64,000 nt of DNA from Spirochaetota bacterium (GCA_029265615.1 JAJUIB010000007.1:1-64000), one strand, 5' to 3'. Shown: positions 17,530-26,414, numbered from the stretch's first letter. Notes: generated from the letters alone by a model not told the origin. A program made the numbers and translations.

Positions 17530-17657
17530 CGATGAATCTCCTAAGCGATATACTCTAAGCCGCGCTAGGCACGGCCATAACCCTTCGAATATCTACCCCG
17601 ATCAAGCGGTTAGTAGGTCAAGGCGAAATTTTAATGGCCTGTAGCACTGCTCGCAAG

Positions 17658-17723
17658 GCCCGCCTGCCCCGAGATTCGTTCAGCGCGCCGCCTTCGCCGC
17701 CTTGAGCTCCTCGACAAGGGCGG
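17658..17723. repeat. Right copy of the 66-bp direct repeat (native etfA 3' end)
   Basis: This copy is identical to 14408-14473. It comprises the last 44 bases of intact etfA plus 22 bases of downstream sequence, and forms the inner boundary of the TRAP island. Confidence 0.95.
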
Positions 17724-18693
17724 GGACAAGCTTGTTCACATCGGTGACGATGCCGAGGTCGGCATATTCGAAAATGGGCGCATCGGGATTCTTGTTGACC
17801 GCGACGATGAACTCCGAATCCTCCATACCCGCGATGTGCTGGATCATGCCCGAAATGCCGAGGGCAAGGTACAGATCGGGGCGGACGGTCTTACCCGTCT
17901 GGCCGACCTGCCGCTCGGGGCCGACCCAACCCGCGTCAACGACGGCACGCGAGGCGGACACAAGTCCGCCAAGCTCCTCGGCAAGACCCTCAAGCCGCCT
18001 GAAATTCTCCGGGCTTCCGAGCCCGCGGCCACCCGAAACGAGGACCGTCGCCTCTTCGATGTTTTTCTTCGCCGTCTTCTCCACCACCGTTTCGAGAATT
18101 TCGACGTCCCGCACATCGGGTTCTATCGCGAGCGCAAGCCGCGTGACTTCACCGCGGCGCGCGGGATCGCGTTCGAGTTTGCGCATAACCCCGGGGCGAA
18201 CCGTCGCCATCTGGGGACGGTGCTCGGGACAAACGATGGTCGCCATGATGTTGCCGCCGAAGGCGGGCCGCGTCATGAGGAGGTTTCTCGTGGCGTCTTC
18301 CACCGCGAGTCCCGTGCAGTCCGCCGTGAGCCCCGTCTTGACGCGCGCGGAAACGCGCGGCGCAAGATCGCGGCCTATAGTCGTCGCGCCGACAAGAACG
18401 ACGCCGGGCTTCCGCGCCTCGATGGCCGCGACAAGCGCCTTCGTAAAGGGCTCGGTCATATACACGCCGAGCGCCTCGTGTTCGATGAGGAGCACCTCGT
18501 CGGCGCCCTGCGCGATGAGTTCCACGGCCTCCTCCTCGCGGAGCTGCGCCCCCGCAAGGAGGGCGACAAGCGGCTCGTCGAGGCTGTCCGCAATTGCGCG
18601 GCCCGCACCAAGGAGTTCATAGGCTATTTTCTGCACCGCGCCGTTTCGCCGTTCGGCGAACACCATGACGCCCCTGTATCCCGATATGTCCAT
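17680..18693 (-). CDS. etfA: Electron transfer flavoprotein, alpha subunit
   Basis: This 337-residue FAD-binding subunit accepts electrons in the acyl-CoA dehydrogenase reaction or takes part in electron bifurcation with butyryl-CoA dehydrogenase. The N-terminal domain is followed by the C-terminal FAD domain (about 205-337) with VSGGRGLGSPENF, then ASRAVVDAGW, GQTGKTVRPDLYLALGISGMIQH and NKNPDAPIFEYADLGIVTD. All of these are canonical FAD and interface motifs. I prefer the ATG at 18693 (AGGGAG 8 bases upstream) over the GTG at 18702. It follows etfB by 24 bases. Its 3' end is the source of the 66-bp repeat. Confidence 0.96.
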   Translation of the reverse strand: MDISGYRGVMVFAERRNGAVQKIAYELLGAGRAIADSLDEPLVALLAGAQLREEEAVELIAQGADEVLLIEHEALGVYMTEPFTKALVAAIEARKPGVVLVGATTIGRDLAPRVSARVKTGLTADCTGLAVEDATRNLLMTRPAFGGNIMATIVCPEHRPQMATVRPGVMRKLERDPARRGEVTRLALAIEPDVRDVEILETVVEKTAKKNIEEATVLVSGGRGLGSPENFRRLEGLAEELGGLVSASRAVVDAGWVGPERQVGQTGKTVRPDLYLALGISGMIQHIAGMEDSEFIVAVNKNPDAPIFEYADLGIVTDVNKLVPALVEELKAAKAAR

Positions 18694-18717
18694 GATTTCC
18701 ACTCCCTGCCGTGCGGC

Positions 18718-19497
18718 CTAGATGATAAAGCGCTCCTTGAGGCGCTCCACGATGAGCTGTGCGCCCTCCCGGGGCTCCACCGTATACACCTTGCCGGCGG
18801 ATTTTGCGCCCTTCGAAAAGGACTGTTTTACGCGCGTCGGCGAACCCTTAAGACCAATACTCGCGGGCGCGAGCCCCAGGTCCCCCAGGCTCCACACCTT
18901 CACCTCGGCGCGGAACGCATCGAAGACCCCGCCGACCGACATGTAGCGCGGCTTGTTCATCTCCTTAAGACAGGTGAGAAGGCAGGGGAGCCTGAGCCGG
19001 ATCCGCTGGTAGCCGTCTTCAAACACGCGCTTCACCACCACGGCGCCCGGCTCGAGCGCAAGCTCGCTCACATAGCTTGCCTGGGGGAGGCCGAGGTGCT
19101 CGGCGATCTGGGGACCAACCTGGGCGGTGTCGCCGTCGATCGCCTGCCGGCCGCAGAGCACGAGGTCCCACTCGAGCTTGCGCAGGGCTGCCGCGATGGT
19201 GCTCGAGGTGGCCCAGGTGTCGGCTCCGCCAAAGGCGCGGTCGGAGACGAGGATCGCCTCATCGGCGCCCATGGCGAGCGCCTCGCGGAGCGCAAGCTCG
19301 GCCTGCGGCGGCCCCATCGAAAGAACGGTGACATGGGCGCCTGAGGAATCCTTGAGCGCGAGCGCCGCCTCAAGGCCGGCCTTGTCATCCGGATTGATGA
19401 TGCTCGGAATGCCCTCGCGGATGAGCGTCCCGGTGACCGGATCGATCCGGACCTCTGTCGTGTCCGGGACCTGCTTCATGCAGACTACGATATTCAT
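18718..19497 (-). CDS. etfB: Electron transfer flavoprotein, beta subunit
   Basis: This 259-residue EtfB partner of EtfA has the characteristic KQVPDTTEVRIDP segment at residues 8-20, NPDDKAGLEAALALKD, the AGP-binding loop region CGRQAIDGDTAQVGPQIAEHL, and the LPCLLTCLKEMNKPRYMS adenine-domain signature. In bifurcating Etf/Bcd complexes this subunit carries the bifurcating FAD. The sequence cannot tell whether this pair bifurcates, but the anaerobic butyryl-CoA context favours it. It starts 16 bases after the acyl-CoA dehydrogenase stop with AGGAAGG as ribosome site. Confidence 0.96.
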   Translation of the reverse strand: MNIVVCMKQVPDTTEVRIDPVTGTLIREGIPSIINPDDKAGLEAALALKDSSGAHVTVLSMGPPQAELALREALAMGADEAILVSDRAFGGADTWATSSTIAAALRKLEWDLVLCGRQAIDGDTAQVGPQIAEHLGLPQASYVSELALEPGAVVVKRVFEDGYQRIRLRLPCLLTCLKEMNKPRYMSVGGVFDAFRAEVKVWSLGDLGLAPASIGLKGSPTRVKQSFSKGAKSAGKVYTVEPREGAQLIVERLKERFII

Positions 19498-19513
19498 CGC
19501 TTCCTTCCTCGCC

Positions 19514-20653
19514 TTATTTCAGCATCGCCGCAGAGATCACCATGCGCTGGACCTCGGAGGTCCCCTCGTAGATTTCCGTGATCTTCGCGTCTCGCATCAT
19601 GCGCTCGACCGCATACTCGCGGGTGTAGCCGTAACCGCCGTGGAGCTGGACGGCCTTGGTCGTCACCTCCATCGCCGTTTCGCTCGCAAAGAGCTTCGCG
19701 GTCGCCGCCTCAACGGTATAGGGTAGCTTGCGGTCCTTGGACACCGCCGCGCGATAGACGAGGAGGCGGGCTGCATCGGTCTTCGCCTGCATGTCCGCAA
19801 GCTGGAACTGCGTGTTCTGGAACTGAGCGATTGTCTTACCGAACTGCTTGCGCTCCTTGACATAGGCGACTGTCGCGTCGATCGCCCCCTGCGCAAGGCC
19901 GAGCGCCTGCGCCGCGATGCCAATGCGGCCGCCGTCAAGGGTGCGCATCGCAAGCCCAAAACCGCCCCCCTCCTTGCCAAGGAGATTATCCTTCGGCACC
20001 CGCACATTCTCAAAGATGAGCTCGCAAGTGGAGGAGCCGCGGATGCCCATTTTTTCCTCTTTTTTGCCGATGGAGAAGCCGGGCATGCCTTTTTCGAGAA
20101 TGAATGCTGAGATGCCCTTTGTGCCCTTTGACTTGTCGGTCATCGCCATGACAATGTAGATATCCGCAGGGCCGGCATTTGTGATGAAAATCTTGGAGCC
20201 GTTGAGGATGTAGGCGTCACCGTCCAGAACCGCCGTGGTTTGCTGCCCTGCCGCATCGGTTCCTGCGTTCGGCTCCGTAAGACCGAAGGCACCAAGCTTC
20301 TCGCCACGAGCAAGAGGCACAAGGTACTTCCGCTTCTGCTCCTCGGTGCCGTTTTCATAAATGGGCGCGGCACAGAGCGAGGTATGGGCAGAGAGGACGA
20401 CGCCCGTCGTGCCGCAGGCCTTCGAAATCGCCTCGACGGCCATGATGTAGGCAAGATTGTCGCCCCCGGCTCCGCCATACTCCTTGGGGAAGGGGATGCC
20501 CATCATCCCATAGCGCGCCATGCTGCGCACGGTTTCCTCGGGGAAGCGCTCCGTCTCGTCTATTTCCTTGGCGCGCGGAGCGACCTCCGCTTCGGTGAAG
20601 TCGCGATAGAGCTGGGCAAGCAAGCGATGTTCTTGATTGAGCTGGAAATCCAT
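19514..20653 (-). CDS. bcd: Butyryl-CoA (short-chain acyl-CoA) dehydrogenase
   Basis: This 379-residue flavoprotein reduces crotonyl-CoA to butyryl-CoA. It shows the family pattern throughout: [29 protein letters not shown] with the FAD/substrate loop, [42 protein letters not shown], and [22 protein letters not shown]. The catalytic glutamate lies in the [12 protein letters not shown] end. The ATG at 20653 has GAGG upstream; an open 7-residue extension to 20674 has none. It lies upstream of etfB and etfA, its electron partners, and downstream of kal with a hairpin between. Confidence 0.95.
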   Translation of the reverse strand: MDFQLNQEHRLLAQLYRDFTEAEVAPRAKEIDETERFPEETVRSMARYGMMGIPFPKEYGGAGGDNLAYIMAVEAISKACGTTGVVLSAHTSLCAAPIYENGTEEQKRKYLVPLARGEKLGAFGLTEPNAGTDAAGQQTTAVLDGDAYILNGSKIFITNAGPADIYIVMAMTDKSKGTKGISAFILEKGMPGFSIGKKEEKMGIRGSSTCELIFENVRVPKDNLLGKEGGGFGLAMRTLDGGRIGIAAQALGLAQGAIDATVAYVKERKQFGKTIAQFQNTQFQLADMQAKTDAARLLVYRAAVSKDRKLPYTVEAATAKLFASETAMEVTTKAVQLHGGYGYTREYAVERMMRDAKITEIYEGTSEVQRMVISAAMLK

Positions 20654-20763
20654 TCTATACCTCGTGTCGTGCAATACTGATCGTGAGAGAAGATTCAGGC
20701 CTCACATAGGGCATGTTCACACAGCGGCGGAACAGCGAATCCCACCCCCTGTGCGAACGAAGG

Positions 20764-20794
20764 CCCTAGCCCTGCGCCATGCGCAGAGCTAGGG
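20764..20794 (-). terminator. Hairpin between kal and bcd
   Basis: CCCTAGC-C-CTGCGC paired with GCGCAG-A-GCTAGGG around a CAT loop sits just after the kal stop. There is no T-run, so partial termination or mRNA processing is likely. Confidence 0.6.
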
Positions 20795-20797
20795 AAC

Positions 20798-21184
20798 TTA
20801 GCTCTTCCGCTGCTTGGCTTTGGGCACGACGCAGGTGCCCACGGCGCGGCACACCACGACCGGCTCGTCAAGCACGTCCGCGGCCGAGTCGTTTATATCG
20901 GGCCGCGGGCGAATAACCTTGCGCGCCTCAAAGCTCATCTTGCGCGACGAGTTGCCGACGCTGATGATTTCGCCCGATGCCTCGATGTAATCGCCTGCAA
21001 AGACCGGCGCAAGGAACTCAACCTTTTCGTAGCCGGCAAACAGCCCCTCGTCACCGTCGTGCATGATGAGGAGCTCGGTGGCGACATCGCCAAAGAGCTG
21101 GAGCATTTTGGCGCCATCGACAAGGTTGCCACCGTAGTGGGCGTCGTGCGCGCCCATCCTGAGCCTGATAAGGGATTTCTCCAT
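20798..21184 (-). CDS. kal: 3-aminobutyryl-CoA ammonia-lyase (Kal), hotdog fold
   Basis: This 128-residue protein closely follows the hotdog-fold family of 3-aminobutyryl-CoA (Kal) and beta-alanyl-CoA (Acl) ammonia-lyases. It has the [20 protein letters not shown] segment, then [42 protein letters not shown] and a [11 protein letters not shown] end. I recognise these from Clostridium propionicum Acl. Kal removes ammonia from 3-aminobutyryl-CoA to give crotonyl-CoA, the last specific step of lysine fermentation. It sits between hbd and bcd, which process the same crotonyl-CoA. The other lysine-fermentation genes (kamA, kamDE, kdd, kce) are not in the window. Specificity for the beta-alanyl thioester cannot be excluded. 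Confidence 0.85.
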   Translation of the reverse strand: MEKSLIRLRMGAHDAHYGGNLVDGAKMLQLFGDVATELLIMHDGDEGLFAGYEKVEFLAPVFAGDYIEASGEIISVGNSSRKMSFEARKVIRPRPDINDSAADVLDEPVVVCRAVGTCVVPKAKQRKS

Positions 21185-21245
21185 AACCTACCTTCTTGCG
21201 CTGGGCGAAGGGCCGTCCCCCAAGGGCGACCCGTGTAGCCTGCGT

Positions 21246-22091
21246 TTACTTGCTATAGTCGTAGAAGCCCTTGCCGGACTTCCGGCCAAGAAGGCCGCCA
21301 CGGACCATCTTCCTGAGGAGGGGGTGGGGGCGGTACTTCGGATCGCCAAATTCCTCGTAGAGAACCTCCATGATGGCGAGGTTCACGTCGTTACCGATGA
21401 GGTCGGCGAGCGCGAGGGGGCCGATGGGGTGGTTGGCGCCGAGCTTCATGGCCTCGTCGATGTCGCTCGCAGATGCGACACCATCGGCAAGGATTCCGAT
21501 CGCCTCGTTGATCATCGGAATGAGGATGCGGTTGACGACAAAGCCGGGGGCCTCGTTCACCTCCACGGCGGTCTTGCCGAGGCCGACGCAGGCCTCGAGC
21601 ACCGCCTTTTTCGTCTCCTCGCTGGTCGCGATGCCCTTGATGACCTCGACAAGCTTCATCACCGGCACCGGATTGAAGAAGTGCATGCCGATGACCTTGT
21701 TGGGACGCTTGGTCGCCGCGGCGATCGCCGTGATGGAGAGCGACGAAGTGTTCGTCGCAAGTATGGCCTCGGGCTTCATGATCGCATCGAGCTCGGCAAA
21801 AATCTTTTTCTTGATATCAAGGTTCTCAACAGCGGCCTCAATGACAAGATCGGCATCGCGGCCAGCCTCGAGCTCGGTCGTGGGCGTTATGCGCGCAAGC
21901 GTCTCCGCCTTGGCCGATTCGGCGAGGTTCCCCTTCGCGACAGCCTTTTCGAGGTTTTTCGCGATGGTCGCAAGCCCCTTATCGACATAAGCCCGGTCGA
22001 GATCGCGAAGAATCACGAGATGGCCCGCCTGGGCAGCCACCTGCGCGATGCCCGAACCCATCGTACCGGCGCCGAGTACCATGATCTTCAT
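21246..22091 (-). CDS. hbd: 3-hydroxybutyryl-CoA dehydrogenase
   Basis: This 281-residue NAD(P)-dependent enzyme interconverts acetoacetyl-CoA and 3-hydroxybutyryl-CoA. Rossmann motif [18 protein letters not shown] is at residues 7-24, followed by the catalytic region [17 protein letters not shown] and [17 protein letters not shown] with the active-site His and Asn-Pro. The [20 protein letters not shown] segment starts the C-terminal domain and [20 protein letters not shown] follows. Length and motifs match clostridial Hbd. It lies 47 bases downstream of crt in the butyryl-CoA cluster with AGGAG at the start. Confidence 0.97.
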   Translation of the reverse strand: MKIMVLGAGTMGSGIAQVAAQAGHLVILRDLDRAYVDKGLATIAKNLEKAVAKGNLAESAKAETLARITPTTELEAGRDADLVIEAAVENLDIKKKIFAELDAIMKPEAILATNTSSLSITAIAAATKRPNKVIGMHFFNPVPVMKLVEVIKGIATSEETKKAVLEACVGLGKTAVEVNEAPGFVVNRILIPMINEAIGILADGVASASDIDEAMKLGANHPIGPLALADLIGNDVNLAIMEVLYEEFGDPKYRPHPLLRKMVRGGLLGRKSGKGFYDYSK

Positions 22092-22138
22092 GTCCTTGCT
22101 CCTTATTCTTCATTCCGTCCGCGCGGAGAGGCAAAGCC

Positions 22139-22918
22139 TCACTCGCCCTTGAAGACCGCAGGCCGCTTCTCAAGAAAGGCCGTCATGCCCTCCTTCTGAT
22201 CAGAGGTCGCAAAACACAGCCCGAAGAGATCCGCCTCGATCGCGATGCCCGTCTCAAGGTCGGTTTCATAGCCGCGATTGATGGCCGTCTTGGCATAGGC
22301 AACGGCGCGCCGGGCGTTTTTCGCGATTTTCCGCGCCAGCTCCAGCGCGGCGGGCAGGAGTTCCTCCGCGGGTAAAACGCGCGAAACAAGACCAATGGCG
22401 AGCGCATCCTCTGCCTTGATCATGTCACCCGTGAAAATGAGCTCTTTTGCCCGTGCGGGGCCGATAAGCCGCGAAAGACGCTGGGTGCCGGAAAAGCCGG
22501 GCGTGATACCGAGCGTCACCTCGGGTTGGCCGAACTTCGCCTTGTCGCTCGCAAGGCGAATATCGCAGGCAAGGGCGAGTTCGAGGCCGCCGCCCAGCGC
22601 AAAGCCGTTCACCGCGGCAATAACCGGCATGTCAAGAAGCTCGAGCTTGCGGAACACGCGGGCGCCGAGAAGCCCGAAGGACCGCCCCTCGGCCGCGGAA
22701 AGCCCGCGCATTTCGGCGATGTCGGCGCCCGCGACAAAGGCGCGCCCCTCGCCTGTCAGCACAAGAACATCGACCTCGCGCGAGGATGCAAGCCGATCGA
22801 TCAGCGATTCGAACTCGCACAGCACCTTCGACGAAAGCGCATTGAGCGCTTCGGGACGGTTGATCTTGACAAGCGCTATCCGATCCTGGATGTCGAGAAG
22901 GAAATACTCATACGTCAT
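22139..22918 (-). CDS. crt: 3-hydroxybutyryl-CoA dehydratase / enoyl-CoA hydratase
   Basis: This 259-residue crotonase-fold protein hydrates crotonyl-CoA or dehydrates 3-hydroxybutyryl-CoA. It has INRPEALNALS near the start, the oxyanion-hole region AFVAGADIAEM, and AAVNGFALGGGLELALACDIRLA. The catalytic glutamate region follows in FGQPEVTLGITPGFSGTQRL. I chose the ATG at 22918, which has GAGG 7 bases upstream and the expected family N-terminus; the open frame extends 24 codons further through the promoter. It is the first gene of crt-hbd-kal-bcd-etfB-etfA. No thiolase is visible. Confidence 0.95.
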   Translation of the reverse strand: MTYEYFLLDIQDRIALVKINRPEALNALSSKVLCEFESLIDRLASSREVDVLVLTGEGRAFVAGADIAEMRGLSAAEGRSFGLLGARVFRKLELLDMPVIAAVNGFALGGGLELALACDIRLASDKAKFGQPEVTLGITPGFSGTQRLSRLIGPARAKELIFTGDMIKAEDALAIGLVSRVLPAEELLPAALELARKIAKNARRAVAYAKTAINRGYETDLETGIAIEADLFGLCFATSDQKEGMTAFLEKRPAVFKGE

Positions 22919-22957
22919 GCCGACCTCGCTGTAGGGCGATCTCAAAGTCGTTAGCAT

Positions 22958-22986
22958 AGCATAGCTTTGCACCGCAGTGTTGTCAA
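22958..22986 (-). promoter_or_regulatory. Promoter of the crt-hbd-kal-bcd-etfBA cluster
   Basis: On the minus strand a perfect TTGACA (22986-22981), a 17-base spacer and TATGCT (22963-22958) precede crt. The predicted leader is about 33 bases and contains the GAGG ribosome site. Confidence 0.75.
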
Positions 22987-23126
22987 GCATTTTTTATCGA
23001 TTCGGAGTCCTTCGGCTCGCAAAACAAAATGCCGTTTTATATAACGACACAAATTGGCTGCGATCCAGCACGCAGACCCCCTTTTATGCACCTTTTTTGT
23101 AACAAAGGTATGTGCCATGCCTTTAA

Positions 23127-23132
23127 TATGAT
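23127..23132 (+). promoter_or_regulatory. Candidate -10 box for the lipoprotein/LysM pair
   Basis: TATGAT lies in an AT-rich stretch 35 bases before the ATG at 23168, without a good -35 at normal spacing. The rest of the 22987-23126 gap shows no gene. Confidence 0.3.
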
Positions 23133-23167
23133 ATGTTTGCCCTGTAGTTTACGGTGAGGAGGAGCCT

Positions 23168-24292
23168 ATGAACCGAAGTAAAAAAGCGCGCATCCTCGTC
23201 TTATGCGCCAGTTTAAGCGCGTTTACGATCCTTGCATCCTGCGCCTCGAAGCCGGCGGCCCCTGAACCTGCACCGATTGCGACGCCCGAGCCGGAGCCCG
23301 TCGTCGAGGCTCCCCGCCCCGCCCCGGCGGAACCCGCCGTGCCGCAAGAAGAGCTCGACCAGCTCCTTGCCGCAGCACAGGCTGCCAAACGGCGCGCCTT
23401 CGACTTCAAGATTTTCGAAGTGCTGCCCGAAGATTACAAGGCCGCCGACGCCGCCTTCGCCTCAGGCAAGACCGCCTACGACGCAAAGGATGGAAAAACC
23501 GCCAAGGAAGGGCTTAGCCGGGCCAAGGAGCTCTTCGACGCGCTCACCACACGGGGCCTTGCCCTCGTTGTGCAGGCGCGACGCGAAAGCGCCGATGCGA
23601 TGCGGAAGGCCGCCCTTGCCGAGGGCGCAGACATAAAAGAAGTCGAACGCTTTGGCGCGGCGGAGGCCGCCTACGCCGAAGCGGCCGCCCTCGAGAACGC
23701 CGATGCGATAGCCGTCTTCGAACGCGCGCGCGTCCTTTACGAGCTATCGTACAAGCGCACGCGTGCAGGAGCGCTCCGCGCACGCATCCTTGACGCAGGG
23801 TTCGCGGTCTGGGATTCAGGCAATTTCCGCCTTGCCGAAAACAAATACGCCGAGGAGGACTCCCTCTTCCACACAGGTGGCGATAGAAGCGCACGGGAGC
23901 TTGCCTTCACTCAGGGCGTGGACGCCCTCGACGAAGCGACACTCCGCTATAACCTGGTCATCCAAAAGGGACGTCAGGGGGTGGCGACGAGCAAAAAAGA
24001 GAACTCCGACGCGGCAAGGGCCCGTTCCGAGGCGATCAAGGCGAACGTTGCGGTGAAGGAGGGCTACGCGCAGGCGCTCGCCGCCTACGATGAAGGCGCT
24101 GCAAAATACGCTTCAGGCGACTACGAGGCCGCGTCCGCCGCCTTTGAGACCGCAGCTAGGCTTTTCGACGAAGCCTACGCGCTTGCCGCGGACAAGCGGC
24201 GCAAGGCGGAGGAGGCGATGCGCGCAGCCAAGGCCGCCGCCGAGGAAAGCCGCCGCAAGGCCGAAGCCGCCGACGCAGTAAGCGGCAACTAA
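23168..24292 (+). CDS. Helical repeat lipoprotein
   Basis: This 374-residue lipoprotein has no clear family name. The signal peptide ends in ILASC (about residue 26). A Pro/Glu/Ala-rich spacer (about 30-57) follows, as often seen between a lipid anchor and a periplasmic domain. The rest is Ala- and Glu-rich helix with repeated units such as AFASGKTAYDAKDGKTAKEG and YDEGAAKYASGDYEAASAAF, the xYxxGDYxxA pattern of TPR-like repeats. It ends in a charged coiled coil. It has GAGGAGG before the ATG and is followed 12 bases later by a LysM protein with similar repeats, so the two probably act together at the cell wall. Confidence 0.65.
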   Translation: MNRSKKARILVLCASLSAFTILASCASKPAAPEPAPIATPEPEPVVEAPRPAPAEPAVPQEELDQLLAAAQAAKRRAFDFKIFEVLPEDYKAADAAFASGKTAYDAKDGKTAKEGLSRAKELFDALTTRGLALVVQARRESADAMRKAALAEGADIKEVERFGAAEAAYAEAAALENADAIAVFERARVLYELSYKRTRAGALRARILDAGFAVWDSGNFRLAENKYAEEDSLFHTGGDRSARELAFTQGVDALDEATLRYNLVIQKGRQGVATSKKENSDAARARSEAIKANVAVKEGYAQALAAYDEGAAKYASGDYEAASAAFETAARLFDEAYALAADKRRKAEEAMRAAKAAAEESRRKAEAADAVSGN

Positions 24293-24304
24293 GGAGGCAC
24301 CGAG

Positions 24305-25000
24305 ATGAAGCGCAGCATCGCATTCTTCGCCCTCGCCGTCCTCATCGCCGCGGGCGCTTGGGCCCAGTCCTTTATCGACAATGAATTTTACCGAAAGAGC
24401 CTTGAGCTCAAGGCGAGCGCGGAAGCCGCCTTTGAAGAAGGGGATTACGACGCAGCCGCGGACTTAGCCGCCCAGGCGCAGGAGTATGCGTTCCGCTCCG
24501 ACCGCTACGTCGAGACCATGCTCGCCAAAGCGGCCGCAGATCGCTCCCTCGCCGCGGCTCGCGAACGCCTTGCCTGGGCCACATCGGTGAACGCCGCCAC
24601 CAACTGGCCTGCAGAATATGGCCGCGCGACGGGCGAGCTTGCCGCGGCGGACGCAGCCTATGCGGGCGAGGACTATGGCCTTGCGCGCCGCAAGGCCGAT
24701 GCGGCGCTCACAGCACTTGCGAACGTGAGCGAAGTACTCCCCTGGCCCGCCGTCTATGTGGTCAGGCTCATCCCCGAGCGACGGGATTGCCTCTGGCGGA
24801 TCGCGGAATACCCCTTCATCTACAATGATCCGAGCAAGTGGCCTGTCATCTACGAGGCGAACAAGAAAACCTTCCGCGATCCCGGAAACCCGAACCTCAT
24901 TTTTCCCGGTCAAAAGCTCGTGATTCCGAGCATCGCAGGCGAAGAACGGCGGGGAACCTTCGATCCGAAGCTCAGCTACGGCGTCTTCCCGAAGCAGTAG
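24305..25000 (+). CDS. Exported LysM-domain protein
   Basis: This 231-residue protein has a signal peptide (residues 1-20, AGAWA/Q). An alpha-helical repeat region (about 30-150) contains EEGDYDAAADLAAQAQEY and AGEDYGLARRKADAAL. A C-terminal LysM-type peptidoglycan-binding domain (about 160-215) reads RDCLWRIAEYPFIYNDPSKW and NLIFPGQKLVIP, the usual first and last strands of LysM. It is the second gene of the pair with the helical lipoprotein. A role in anchoring to or sensing the cell wall is inferred from LysM; no catalytic domain is present. Confidence 0.8.
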   Translation: MKRSIAFFALAVLIAAGAWAQSFIDNEFYRKSLELKASAEAAFEEGDYDAAADLAAQAQEYAFRSDRYVETMLAKAAADRSLAAARERLAWATSVNAATNWPAEYGRATGELAAADAAYAGEDYGLARRKADAALTALANVSEVLPWPAVYVVRLIPERRDCLWRIAEYPFIYNDPSKWPVIYEANKKTFRDPGNPNLIFPGQKLVIPSIAGEERRGTFDPKLSYGVFPKQ

Positions 25001-25021
25001 CCTCGCGCCCTGTGCGCTCAC

Positions 25022-25059
25022 CGACAGCCCGCCATCCCTTAGGCGGGCTGTCGTGTTTT
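25022..25059 (+). terminator. Intrinsic terminator of the LysM operon
   Basis: A 12-bp stem CGACAGCCCGCC / GGCGGGCTGTCG with an 8-base loop is followed by TGTTTT, 21 bases after the LysM stop. Confidence 0.85.
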
Positions 25060-25068
25060 CCTTCGCTA

Positions 25069-25103
25069 GGTGCTTAAGCACCCTTCGAAGGTGCTTAAGC
25101 GCC
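25069..25103. terminator. Palindromic hairpin at the convergent end of apeB-like gene
   Basis: GGTGCTTAAGCACC and GGTGCTTAAGCGCC flank CTTCGAA, so several alternative hairpins can form. The right unit contains the TAA stop of the aminopeptidase (minus strand). Confidence 0.55.
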
Positions 25104-26414
25104 TTCGAAAGGCGAGGCGCCAAAATGCCGCGCGAGAACTGCAGCCATGGCCTCGTGGTCACGGGCGCCGATCGTCTCGCGGATCGAGTGCATCGACAAA
25201 AGTGGCGCGCCGACATCGACGGTAGGAATGCCGGTCAGAGCCGAGGACACAGGCCCGATCGTGGAACCGGGCGCGATGTCGGCGCGGCTCATGAATTTCT
25301 GGCAGGGGACCCCCGCCTCGGCGCAGTACGTGCGGAAGCGCGCCTCCGCCCCCGCATCGGTCGCGTACCGCATGTTCGCGTTGACCTTGATCGCAGGCCC
25401 CCCGTTGAGAAGCGGCGCGAAGTATTCATCGAATTTTTCTGCATAGGAGGGGTGGTAGGCCTGAGCGACATCGACGCTCACCGCAAAAGAGCGCGCAAGC
25501 GCACGATAGAAGCCCTCGCTCGCAAGGCCGCCTCCTACCGCGATGCGCGCAAGAAGGTCGCGGATGAGCGAAGAGTCCGCACCAACGCGGCTTGTCGATC
25601 CCACTTCCTCATGGTCAAGAAAGCAGGCGATCTGGCCGTGCGGCGCCGGGCTTGAGCGAAGGAAGCCCTCGAGCACCGCATGGCAGCCCGAGAGGTCGTC
25701 GAGGCGGTAGCCGTTCACAAGTTCGCCATCGACGCCGAATAGCGTGCAACGCTGCGCATCGACAAAAAAGAGGTCGGCGCCGAGAACCGAATCAGGCTCG
25801 ACGCCCAGCTCCTTTGCGATAAGCCTAAGGAGTGCGGAGCCCGTCACGGTTTCAGCCTGTACCGCGGCGGGGTCGGCGCCCAGAAGCACGGGGAGCTGGG
25901 TCTGGGCATTGTACTCAAAACCCTTGTTGAGGTCGCGGTTGAGATGGATGGCGAGATTCGGCACGATGCCGACGGGCCGCGCAAAATTGACAAGGCGGGT
26001 TTCGAGCGCTCCCGCGGGGCCGCGGAGCGCGACGCGGCCGGCAAGCGAAAGCGGCCGGTCGAGCCAGGTGGCGAGAATGGGACCGCCGTACACCTCGATG
26101 GGCACGCGTTCGAACCCTCGCGCCGAAAGAGGCTTTTCAAGCCGCGCCTTGAGAGCGGGGCTGTCCGTATGCGCGCCGGCGAGCGCGAAGCCCTCCTCGG
26201 ACGCGGGTCTGAGGCCAGGACGAAAGGCCACGAGGGCCGAGCCACCCCGGATGACATAGTAGGTGGCGCCTGGTTCGAGCGCCCAGGCTTCGTGCTCACG
26301 CAGGCGGATCGCCCCCCGCGCCTCAAGGGCACAGGCTATGTTCTCAACCGCATGGTAGGCGGTGGGCGAAGCGTCGACAAAATCGCACAGGTGCTTGGCG
26401 AGGCTGTATGGCAT
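25095..26414 (-). CDS. M18-family aminopeptidase
   Basis: This 439-residue dinuclear-zinc aminopeptidase of the M18 (aspartyl aminopeptidase-like) family removes N-terminal, often acidic, residues from peptides in the cytoplasm. Motifs in order are GAHTDSPALKARL with the zinc His and Asp near residue 88, the FLDHEEVGSTSRVGADSSLI segment with the catalytic Glu pair, VDVAQAYHPSYAEKFDEYF, and the C-terminal ALTGIPTVDVGAPLLSMHS-type end with the last zinc His. All ligands are present. The ATG at 26414 has GGAGG upstream. The 14-bp repeat array lies between it and the upstream MerR gene. Confidence 0.93.
   Translation of the reverse strand: MPYSLAKHLCDFVDASPTAYHAVENIACALEARGAIRLREHEAWALEPGATYYVIRGGSALVAFRPGLRPASEEGFALAGAHTDSPALKARLEKPLSARGFERVPIEVYGGPILATWLDRPLSLAGRVALRGPAGALETRLVNFARPVGIVPNLAIHLNRDLNKGFEYNAQTQLPVLLGADPAAVQAETVTGSALLRLIAKELGVEPDSVLGADLFFVDAQRCTLFGVDGELVNGYRLDDLSGCHAVLEGFLRSSPAPHGQIACFLDHEEVGSTSRVGADSSLIRDLLARIAVGGGLASEGFYRALARSFAVSVDVAQAYHPSYAEKFDEYFAPLLNGGPAIKVNANMRYATDAGAEARFRTYCAEAGVPCQKFMSRADIAPGSTIGPVSSALTGIPTVDVGAPLLSMHSIRETIGARDHEAMAAVLARHFGASPFEGA

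Larger units (their letters stand above)
14474..17657. mobile_element. TRAP-transporter genomic island between 66-bp direct repeats
   Basis: About 3.2 kb carrying only dctP, dctQ and dctM lies exactly between two identical 66-bp repeats derived from the etfA 3' end. Its base composition is lower in GC: two 60-base rows I counted inside dctM have 40% and 53% GC, against 73% in a row of etfA. No integrase or transposase is present. Site-specific or recombination-driven insertion at the etfA end is inferred. Confidence 0.7.

Noticed and set aside
14474-17657. Transposon or integrase within the TRAP island
   Set aside because: All space is taken by dctP, dctQ and dctM plus short gaps; no transposase frame or terminal inverted repeats were found.
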